Source of the DNA: Spirochaetaceae bacterium
Lineage (GTDB): Bacteria; Spirochaetota; Spirochaetia; Treponematales; Breznakiellaceae
DNA length: 10,334 nt
Direction: 5' to 3'
Assembly (NCBI GenBank): GCA_031273985.1
Contig: JAISQV010000073.1
Location: forward strand, 1-10,334
Shown here: one piece after another, positions 1 to 5,861 of the stretch
Layout: each line of letters opens with the position of its first letter
How positions within the stretch are numbered: position 1 is the stretch's first letter
Translations under genes and position numbers: made by a program
Notes under the pieces: generated by a model
Told to the model about the DNA's origin: nothing
What the model saw: only the letters and a program-made list of their open reading frames with translations
Database searches by the model: none

Positions 1-3000
1 ACATGGATGAATACCGTGCAGGGGCCGGGATTCTCGATGAGGCAGTCCCGCAGGGGGTAGAGGTTCTCCTCCGAGGCCGCCAGCACCGGGGATATGCGGA
101 TGTGCAGCTCCCGGAAGGCAGGACCTCCGCCCGGCTCGCCGCCCGTGACGCCTGGCGCCCCGCCTCCGGCGGGCTCCGCCGCGCTGCTTTTCAGCGCAGC
201 GCTCCTCACAGCCTTGCCCGCCGCCTCAAGCCGGGCGGCCCGGGACTGCAGCTTTTTCAGGTCCAGCACGGAGTTGACGATAAAGCTGGGTTTGGCCCGC
301 TTGGCGTCAAGCCTGCCCCGGAGGGCCGCGGGGCCTTCCACGGCAAGATCATCCTGGCAGCCCTTCCAGACCTTGCCGAAGAAGGTCAGGTCCACTTCGC
401 CGTTGTAGTCCGCCAGGGAGCCGAAGGCCATGGCATTGCCCTTCTTGTCCGTGATGGGCTTGATGCTCTTGATGATCCCCAGGATAACATAGTCCCCCTC
501 CGGGGCCTTATCTATCCTGCCCAGGTCCAGGGTAATGTTTTGCTCCCAGGCGGCCCGGTAATCGTCCAGGGGGTGCCCTGAAAAATAAAAGCCTATGAGC
601 TCCTTTTCCGCCTCAAGCTGATCCGCGTGGTCCCACGCGGGGAAGGGCTCGAAGGTGAAGTCCGGGTAGGTCTTCTCCCCCGTCTCCTCGAAAAGGCTGG
701 ACTGGCCGAATTTCTTGTCTTCTTTCTTGCTCTGGGCGTACTCCACGGCCCGTTCCAGGTTGCCCTGGAGCAGCGCCCGGCCTGCCGCAGGCTCCGCCGC
801 TTTTCCCGCCGCCGCGCCGGCGATTCCCGCGGGGACCAGGCCGTCGAAGGCGCCGGTCCGGATGAGCAGCTCCACCACCTTCTTGCCCACGGCCTTTATG
901 TCCACCCGGTCCAGAAATTCGAGAAAGTCCCTGAAGGGCCCCCCCTCCCGGCGGCAGTTGACTATCTCCTCCGCCGGGCCGTGGCCTATGCCCTTGATCC
1001 CCAGAAAGCCGTAGACGATGCGGCCGTTTACCACGGTAAAATACTTGTCCGAGCGGTTCACATCCGGCGGGTCTATGGCTATGCCCATCCTCCGCGCCTC
1101 GTCTATGTACTGGGGCAGCTTGTCCACGGAGTTGATCTCGTTGGTCAGGTTGGCCGCCATGAATTCCACGGGAAAATTGGCCTTGAGGTAGGCCGTCTGG
1201 TAGGCCAGCGCCGCATAGGCCGCAGCGTGGCTCTTGTTGAAGCCGTAACCGGCAAAGGGAATCAGAATCTCGAAGATCCGGTCCGCGTCGGCGGCGCTGT
1301 AACCCCGGCTCAGGGCCCCGGCGATGAAGCGCTCCTTCTCCTGCACCATGACGGACATCTTCTTCTTGCCCATGGCACGGCGCAGGAGGTCCGCCTGCCC
1401 CAGGCTGTAACCGGCGATGATCCGGGCCACCTGCATGACCTGCTCCTGGTAGACGATGACCCCGTAGGTTTCCCGGAGTATCCCCTCCAGGCTGGGGTCC
1501 GGGTAGGTGATCGCCTGGCGGCCCCACTTGGAATCGACAAATTTGGGTATGTTGTCCATGGGGCCGGGCCGGTAGAGGGCGTTCAGGGCGGTAAGATCCG
1601 CTATGCTTGTGGGCCGGGCCTGCTTCAGGACATTCTGCATACCCTCGGATTCAAACTGGAACACCCCGGCGCTCCTCGCCTCGCCCAGCATCCTGAAAAC
1701 CGCCTCATCGTCCTCCGGGACCCGCTCAATATCGAAGCCCGCGTAGCCCTCCCCCCGGCGGCGGATCAGATCCACCGTGTTCTTTATCAGGTCCAGGGTC
1801 TTCAGCCCCAAAAAATCCATTTTGACGAGGCCGAGGCGCTCTATCACGTCCATGGTGTACTGGCTCGCGATGATCCCGTCCTTATCACGGTAAAGGGGCA
1901 CATAGTCCATAAGGTCCGTCTTGCCTATGACTATGCCCGCCGCATGGAGGCTGGCGTTACGGTTCTTGCCTTCCAGCCTCCGGGCTATGGCGAAGAGCTC
2001 CGCATAGCGGGGCTCCTCTTCCAGCTCCCGCAGCCGGGGCTCGTCGCGGAAGGCTTTTTCCAGGGTTATCTTGGGGTCATCCGGGACGAGCTTCGTTATC
2101 ATGTTGGACTCGTCCAGGCTGATGTCCAGGGCACGGGCCACATCCTTGATGGCGGCCTTGGCCTTCATCGTGCCGAAGGTGATGATCTGCCCCACCCGGC
2201 GGGCGCCGTACTTTTCGGTAACGTAGCGGATCACCTCCTCCCGGCCCTCGTTGGCAAAGTCAATGTCAAAATCCGGCATGGAGATACGATCCGGGTTGAG
2301 GAACCGCTCAAAGAGCAGATCGTACTTCAGAGGGTCCAGGTCGGTGATTCGCAGGGCGTAGGCCACGATGGAGCCCGCCCCGGAGCCCCGCCCCGGGCCC
2401 ACGGGGATACCGTGCTCCTTGGCCCAGTTGATAAAGTCCGCCACGATGAGAAAATAGCCCGTGTAGCCCATCTTGATGATCACGTCCAGCTCGTAGTCCG
2501 CCCGCTCCGTGATGGCCTTCCAGCCCTCCCCGGCCTCCCCGGCCTCCCCGCTTTCCTGCGGGTAGCGCCGGACAAGCCCCTCCTGGGTAAGGTGCCTCAG
2601 ATAGGCGCCCTCCCCGGAAAAGCCCTGGGGAATCTCAAAATCCGGGAGCTGCGGCCCCGGCTCGGGAATCTCCGTGATGCAACGCTCCGCGATCCGCACC
2701 GTATTGGCAATGGCCTCGGGGTATTCCGGGAAGAGCGCCGCCATCTCGTCGCCGGTCTTGAAATAAAATTCCTGCCCCTCAAAACGGAGGCGCTTCTCGT
2801 CGCTCCGCTTCGCCTGGGTCCCCACGCAGAGCAGAATGTCCTGGGCCTCCGCATCGGCGCGTTCCAGATAGTGAATATCGTTAGTGGCCACCAGGGGAAT
2901 CCCGGTACGCCGGGACAGGGCCGCCAGGGCCGCGTTGACCTTCTTTTGGTCCGCGATGCCGTGGTCCTGAATTTCCAGATAAAAATGCTCCGGGCCGAAG

Positions 3001-3527
3001 AGGTCCCGGAACCACAGGGCCTTTTCCTCAGCCTCCGCCTCCTTCCCGTCGAGAATAAGCAGGGGAATCTCCCCGGCTATGCAGGCGGAAAGGCAGATCA
3101 GCCCCTCGTGGTAGCGCTCCAGCAACTCCCGGTCTATGCGGGGCTTATAATAGAAACCCTCGGTATAAGAATACGAAGAGAGGCGCACCAGATTCCGGTA
3201 ACCCTCCGGCGAAGCGGCCAGCAGCACCAGATGGTAGTACTTGTTCCCGGACTCGCTCCCCTTCCGCTCCTTCCGGGACCCCGGCGCCATATAAAACTCA
3301 CAGCCCACGATAGGGTGCACCGGCGCCTGACCCTCCGGCAGCGGGTGGTCCTTATGCCCCCGGCAGGCATCGACAAACTTGATCGCCCCGAACATATTCC
3401 CGTGATCCGTCAGGGCCAGGTGCTTCATTCCCAGCGCCGCCGCCTTTGCGGCCAGGGCCTCCACCGAAGCGGCCCCGTCCAGCAGGGAAAAGTCGGAATG
3501 TACGTGGAGATGAACAAAATCGGTCAT
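1..3527 (-). CDS. dnaE: DNA polymerase III subunit alpha (3' end of gene outside the window)
   Basis: Replicative DNA polymerase catalytic subunit, cytoplasmic, part of the Pol III holoenzyme. About 1,175 codons are visible and the frame stays open to the left edge, so the C-terminus is missing. The N-terminal PHP domain opens MTDFVHLHVHSDFSLLDG and continues with LTDHGNMFG (around 40-47) and TNDIHYL (around 215-221). The polymerase core carries PGRGSGAGS and PDFDIDF (418-424). Catalytic Asp candidates are D419, D421 and D571 (in KMDFLGLKTL), spaced as in E. coli. KSHAAAYA, a helix-hairpin-helix (GIKGIGHG, about 844) and an OB fold (about 1010-1090) follow. Two Ala-rich stretches, near 898-915 and 1095-1130, look like insertions. 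I chose the ATG at 3527 because it matches the family N-terminus; an in-frame ATG at 3536 would add MRA. Length and domain order fit DnaE rather than PolC. Confidence 0.96.
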   Translation of the reverse strand, partial: MTDFVHLHVHSDFSLLDGAASVEALAAKAAALGMKHLALTDHGNMFGAIKFVDACRGHKDHPLPEGQAPVHPIVGCEFYMAPGSRKERKGSESGNKYYHLVLLAASPEGYRNLVRLSSYSYTEGFYYKPRIDRELLERYHEGLICLSACIAGEIPLLILDGKEAEAEEKALWFRDLFGPEHFYLEIQDHGIADQKKVNAALAALSRRTGIPLVATNDIHYLERADAEAQDILLCVGTQAKRSDEKRLRFEGQEFYFKTGDEMAALFPEYPEAIANTVRIAERCITEIPEPGPQLPDFEIPQGFSGEGAYLRHLTQEGLVRRYPQESGEAGEAGEGWKAITERADYELDVIIKMGYTGYFLIVADFINWAKEHGIPVGPGRGSGAGSIVAYALRITDLDPLKYDLLFERFLNPDRISMPDFDIDFANEGREEVIRYVTEKYGARRVGQIITFGTMKAKAAIKDVARALDISLDESNMITKLVPDDPKITLEKAFRDEPRLRELEEEPRYAELFAIARRLEGKNRNASLHAAGIVIGKTDLMDYVPLYRDKDGIIASQYTMDVIERLGLVKMDFLGLKTLDLIKNTVDLIRRRGEGYAGFDIERVPEDDEAVFRMLGEARSAGVFQFESEGMQNVLKQARPTSIADLTALNALYRPGPMDNIPKFVDSKWGRQAITYPDPSLEGILRETYGVIVYQEQVMQVARIIAGYSLGQADLLRRAMGKKKMSVMVQEKERFIAGALSRGYSAADADRIFEILIPFAGYGFNKSHAAAYAALAYQTAYLKANFPVEFMAANLTNEINSVDKLPQYIDEARRMGIAIDPPDVNRSDKYFTVVNGRIVYGFLGIKGIGHGPAEEIVNCRREGGPFRDFLEFLDRVDIKAVGKKVVELLIRTGAFDGLVPAGIAGAAAGKAAEPAAGRALLQGNLERAVEYAQSKKEDKKFGQSSLFEETGEKTYPDFTFEPFPAWDHADQLEAEKELIGFYFSGHPLDDYRAAWEQNITLDLGRIDKAPEGDYVILGIIKSIKPITDKKGNAMAFGSLADYNGEVDLTFFGKVWKGCQDDLAVEGPAALRGRLDAKRAKPSFIVNSVLDLKKLQSRAARLEAAGKAVRSAALKSSAAEPAGGGAPGVTGGEPGGGPAFRELHIRISPVLAASEENLYPLRDCLIENPGPCTVFIH

Positions 3528-3534
3528 TGCCCTC

Positions 3535-3564
3535 ATTGTAACCCCATTCCCGCCGCGATTTCCA
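3535..3564 (-). promoter_or_regulatory. Candidate dnaE promoter giving a leaderless or near-leaderless mRNA
   Basis: On the minus strand, TGGAAA (3564-3559; 4/6 to TTGACA) is followed after 18 bases by TACAAT (3540-3535; 5/6 to TATAAT). A transcript starting about 7 bases further on would begin at 3528-3527, which is the ATG chosen for dnaE. No good Shine-Dalgarno sequence precedes that ATG at normal spacing: GAGGG is only 2 bases away. The match may be chance, since the -35 is weak. Confidence 0.33.
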
Positions 3565-3581
3565 GTAGCCGGGCAGGAATC

Positions 3582-3734
3582 AGGAGGGCTCCCCCGCGCA
3601 AGCGGGTTCTTGAGCCCCCTACGCTCCAGCCTCCTCGGGCCTGCGGCCCTGCGGGGTCTTCCGCTACCCCCGTGCGGGGGAGTCCCCCCGCAACGCCCCG
3701 TACTTCTCTCCCCGGCTTTCCCCCGCCCGCTTGC
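3582..3734. repeat. GC-rich REP-like hairpin cluster between dnaE and the GerMN gene
   Basis: This stretch of the 238-base intergenic region is very GC-rich and made of short inverted repeats. GGGCTC (3586-3591) pairs with GAGCCC (3612-3617) around an inner hairpin CCCGC-GCAA-GCGGG (3593-3606). Next come GGGCC-TGC-GGCCC (3637-3649) and CCCCC-GTGC-GGGGG (3667-3680). A second C-run (3684-3689) could compete for the same G-run. A 9-base inverted pair, GCAAGCGGG (3598-3606) and CCCGCTTGC (3726-3734), bounds the block. No T-tract follows any stem, so these are not ordinary terminators. The minus-strand core GGAGCGTAGGGGGCTC (3627-3612) resembles a core in the region upstream of ymdB, which suggests a dispersed element. 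No convincing gene is present here. Confidence 0.5.
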
Positions 3735-3759
3735 AAGAGAGGCGGCGGCCCGGTAAATT
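3731..3759 (+). promoter_or_regulatory. Candidate promoter of the GerMN gene, possibly leaderless
   Basis: TTGCAA (3731-3736) and TAAATT (3754-3759) are separated by exactly 17 bases, each matching 4/6 of the sigma70 hexamers. The expected start of transcription, about 7 bases after the -10, falls on the GTG at 3766. The region just before that GTG has no Shine-Dalgarno sequence, which would fit a leaderless message. The two hexamers lie in the only AT-rich patch next to the gene. Confidence 0.38.
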
Positions 3760-3763
3760 TACC
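3752..3763. promoter_or_regulatory. 12-bp perfect palindrome at the GerMN promoter/start
   Basis: GGTAAATTTACC reads the same on both strands, covers the proposed -10 hexamer and ends 2 bases before the GTG start. It is an AT-cored palindrome inside very GC-rich DNA, so it could be an operator for a dimeric repressor. The -35 candidate sits in another palindrome, CTTGCAAG (3730-3737). No regulator is identified. Confidence 0.3.
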
Positions 3764-3765
3764 CC

Positions 3766-4671
3766 GTGGCGGTAAAACGAAGCACCCGCAGGCCCGGCGC
3801 CCCGCGCCGCAGAAAGCCTGCCCAGAAGGTTCCTGCAAAGTACCTCTTCTGGCTTGTCTTTATTTTTCTTGTAACGTGCCTCTTCCTGCTGAACTGGCGG
3901 CTGATACGGAGAACCGTTACGGAAACAGGCTTTCTGGACCGCCTGCTCCGGCGGGAACGTGAAGACACCTCCTTCCTCACGGAACCGGCCCTGCCGCCGG
4001 AGCCCGCCGCCGGAGCCCCGGACAGCGGAGCCCCCCCGCAGACAACGCCGCCCCGCCCTGCTCCGCCGGTCTCCCCGCCGGCAGCCCAGCCCCCGGCTCA
4101 GCCCGCCCCGGCTGCGTCTCCCCCGGCGGCGGTTCCCCCGCCCCGTCCGCCTGCGGAGCCTCCGGCGCAGCCCGCTGCCCGCCCCGCCCAGCCGGCGGAG
4201 CCCGCAGCCCGCCCGGCGCCGCCCCCGGTCCAGCCAGCTCCGCCCGCAGCCCAGCCCGCCACCCGGTACATCTACCTGATGAGGGTGGACCGGGACGGGG
4301 CCATTTCCCGAAGCCCGGCGGCGCGGACCCTGCCCGTATCGGATTCCCCCATGCTGGACGCCCTGAACGCCCTGCTCCAGGGTCCCACCGAGGCGGAGGC
4401 GCGGGCCGGGCTCCGCAGCCTGATACCCGCGGGAACCAGAATCCTCAGCGCCTATGTCAGGGATTCCACCGCCTACATCAGTTTCAGCGAAGAATTTCAG
4501 TTTAATCCCTATGGCGCCGAAGGCTGGGCATCCCAGGTCCGGCAGGTAGTGTGGACGGCCACGGAATTTTCCACCGTCAAAAACGTGCAGATCCTCATTG
4601 AGGGGCGGCGGATCGGTTATTTAGGCGAAACCCTCTGGGTTGGGGACCCCTTAAGCCGGGACGATCTCTAG
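3766..4671 (+). CDS. Membrane-anchored GerMN-domain protein with a Pro/Ala-rich linker
   Basis: 301 aa. The basic N-terminus (residues 1-25) is followed by one hydrophobic segment (about 26-44, YLFWLVFIFLVTCLFLLNW). This predicts a single-pass protein with its C-terminus outside the cytoplasm. Residues about 75-166 are dominated by Pro and Ala (repeated PAQP, PARP, PPA) and form an extended spacer. Residues about 167-295 match the GerMN domain: LNALLQGPTEAEARAGLRS, then IPAGTRILSAYV, TAYISFSEEF, WTATEFSTVKNVQILIEG. GerMN occurs in the Bacillus spore protein GerM and in envelope proteins of many non-spore-formers; it is thought to bind, and its ligand here is unknown. The start is GTG: the next in-frame upstream codon of note is a TAA at 3754, and no ATG is available before the membrane segment. 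The gene diverges from dnaE and converges on ymdB. Confidence 0.85.
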   Translation: MAVKRSTRRPGAPRRRKPAQKVPAKYLFWLVFIFLVTCLFLLNWRLIRRTVTETGFLDRLLRREREDTSFLTEPALPPEPAAGAPDSGAPPQTTPPRPAPPVSPPAAQPPAQPAPAASPPAAVPPPRPPAEPPAQPAARPAQPAEPAARPAPPPVQPAPPAAQPATRYIYLMRVDRDGAISRSPAARTLPVSDSPMLDALNALLQGPTEAEARAGLRSLIPAGTRILSAYVRDSTAYISFSEEFQFNPYGAEGWASQVRQVVWTATEFSTVKNVQILIEGRRIGYLGETLWVGDPLSRDDL

Positions 4672-5528
4672 CCGCCGAACTTTGCTACCCTGGCGACGGA
4701 AAGGGCCCGGCCGGTTTCGCGGTCTATCTCCACGACGACGCCGGTCATTACTTCCCGCAGGCCGGGGCCGGGCTTTGCCGGCTCCATGTGGTAGGGAACC
4801 TGGGTCCGGGTCTGGTCCAGGCATATTTTGGTATCCATGCCTATAACGGCCCCGGCAACGCCGGTCATGCCCAAATCGGTGATATAGCCGGACCCCCTGG
4901 GCAGGATTCGCTCATCCGCGGTTTGTACGTGGGTGTGGGTCCCGGCGATAAGGCTCGCCCGGCCATCAATAAAATAGCCCAGGGCTTCCTTCTCCCTTGT
5001 GGATTCCGCGTGGAAATCCACGAGGATGGGGCCGGTGAAGGGGGAGTCCGGCAGGAAGCCGCCGGACTCGTAGAGGGGATGGGCGTCCGAGGCCGTGGCG
5101 GAGCCGAGGCCGTTGAAAATAGCGTCAAACGCTCTGAAGGGACAGTCGATGGGCGTCATTTGCTCCCGGCCCTGCAGGTTGATAACCACCCAGGGGACCC
5201 CCGCTTTTTCCATGAGGGCCCATCCCCGGCCTACGGTCCCGGCGGGATAGTTGGCGGGCCGGAGTATTCGCGGCTCCTTCTCCATGACGGGCCAAAATTC
5301 CCTCTTCTCCCACACATGATTTCCGGAAGTTACCATGTCGGCTCCGGCGGAAAGGATGCGCCGCAGGGTTTTTTCCGTAAGGCCGAAGCCCTTGGCGGCG
5401 TTTTCTCCGTTGACCACCACAAAATCGGCGCCGTATTCACGAATCGCCGCGGGGAGCAGCCCTTCCAAAGCATCCAGCCCGCTGTCCCCAACCACATCCC
5501 CAATCATCAGGGCTTTTACAACCGCCAT
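4668..5528 (-). CDS. ymdB: YmdB/TIGR00282-family metallophosphoesterase (2',3'-cyclic-nucleotide 2'-phosphodiesterase type)
   Basis: 286 aa, cytoplasmic. The Bacillus homologue hydrolyses cyclic nucleotides, including 2',3'-cAMP, and affects the switch between motility and biofilm. The dimetal site is complete: D11 in IGDVVG, E42/N43 in NGENAA, N70/H71 in GNHVW, H173 in DFHAE, and H198/H200 in GTHTHVQTAD. The closing motifs YITDLGMTG and GMD are also present. The protein is about 20 residues longer than the Bacillus protein because of an insertion near 139-163. The frame stays open upstream to 5711, but the ATG at 5528 is right: MAVVKALMIGD is the family N-terminus and AGGAGA sits 8 bases ahead. 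RNase Y, the common neighbour of ymdB in Firmicutes, is not adjacent here. A terminator separates this gene from the upstream lipoprotein/barrel operon. Confidence 0.93.
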   Translation of the reverse strand: MAVVKALMIGDVVGDSGLDALEGLLPAAIREYGADFVVVNGENAAKGFGLTEKTLRRILSAGADMVTSGNHVWEKREFWPVMEKEPRILRPANYPAGTVGRGWALMEKAGVPWVVINLQGREQMTPIDCPFRAFDAIFNGLGSATASDAHPLYESGGFLPDSPFTGPILVDFHAESTREKEALGYFIDGRASLIAGTHTHVQTADERILPRGSGYITDLGMTGVAGAVIGMDTKICLDQTRTQVPYHMEPAKPGPGLREVMTGVVVEIDRETGRALSVARVAKFGG

Positions 5529-5536
5529 CGTTTGAC

Positions 5537-5542
5537 TCTCCT
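5537..5542 (-). promoter_or_regulatory. Shine-Dalgarno sequence of ymdB
   Basis: AGGAGA, read on the minus strand from 5542 to 5537, lies 8 bases before the ATG at 5528. It decides the start against the in-frame upstream ATGs, whose extra translation (up to 61 residues) would run through a terminator and a hairpin element. Confidence 0.8.
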
Positions 5543-5590
5543 GCCGCATCACGGGGAAACCACCGTTTTCTCCGCTTCCATCATAACCGT

Positions 5591-5629
5591 AAAAAAAGAT
5601 CGTGGGGAGGGGGCGCTTTGCCTCACGAT
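5591..5629 (-). terminator. Rho-independent terminator on the minus strand, 63 bases before ymdB
   Basis: Read on the minus strand, ATCGTGAGG (5629-5621), a 13-base loop and CCCCACGAT (5607-5599) form a 9-bp stem with one mismatch. C and seven Ts (5598-5591) follow at once. It ends transcription from the lipoprotein/barrel operon about 230 bases after its last stop codon. The alternative is an attenuator inside a long ymdB leader. TATGAT (5585-5580) just after it could be the -10 of a separate ymdB promoter, but no -35 is convincing. Confidence 0.75.
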
Positions 5630-5642
5630 AAGAGGGGCGCAT

Positions 5643-5732
5643 CCCCGCCGGCATACCGGCGGGGACCGGGCTATGCGGGGCTCCTCTATCGCTCCGGCCC
5701 CGGTGTTTCACACCGGGTCTGCCCTTCGGGCA
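5643..5732. repeat. REP-like element with three hairpins upstream of ymdB
   Basis: CCCCGCCGG-CATA-CCGGCGGGG (5643-5664) is a perfect 9-bp stem. CCCGGTGT-TTC-ACACCGGG (5699-5717) is a perfect 8-bp stem. TGCCC-TTC-GGGCA (5720-5732) is a 5-bp stem. Between the first two, the minus strand reads GGAGCGATAGAGGAGCCCC (5695-5677), which closely matches the core of the hairpin cluster upstream of dnaE. No T-tract follows, so these stems are not terminators themselves. The layout of hairpin, core, hairpin resembles REP/BIME elements, which may stabilise the 3' end of the operon mRNA. Confidence 0.55.
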
Positions 5733-5788
5733 CGCCTCCTATCCCTTGCGCGGAAGAGCTCGCTGGGGAGGCCCGCGTGGACACTCCA

Positions 5789-5815
5789 TAATTCGCGTTA
5801 ATTCGCGCCTTCGCG
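5789..5815. repeat. Short direct repeats of TAATTCGCG
   Basis: TAATTCGCG occurs at 5789-5797 and again at 5799-5807, a 10-base period, with a third partial copy TTCGCG at 5810-5815. They lie just downstream of the barrel gene on its transcript. A 10-bp palindrome, GCGCCGGCGC (5833-5842), separates them from the stop codon. Similar degenerate tracts are often part of dispersed intergenic repeats; a protein site with helical phasing is another option. Confidence 0.5.
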
Positions 5816-5861
5816 GACTCTTTTGTTTATATGCGCCGGCGCTGCAAGGCGGGCTGTGAGT

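Noticed and set aside
3533..3838. Minus-strand open frame of 101 codons upstream of dnaE
   Set aside because: It lies over GC-rich hairpins and antisense to the start of the GerMN gene, with low-complexity Gly/Arg/Pro composition and no recognisable domain.
627..3962. Long plus-strand open frame of 1,111 codons
   Set aside because: It is antisense to and in register with dnaE, has no domain resemblance, and is explained by codon bias.
5529..5711. N-terminal extension of YmdB to an ATG at 5711
   Set aside because: It would translate through the terminator and the hairpin element, lacks family similarity, and the ATG at 5528 has AGGAGA at good spacing.
5643..5717. Strong GC hairpins as terminators
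   Set aside because: No T-tract follows on either strand; only the stem at 5599-5629 has one.
4788..5801. Plus-strand open frame of 337 codons
   Set aside because: It is antisense to ymdB, which has clear family motifs; the predicted protein has none.
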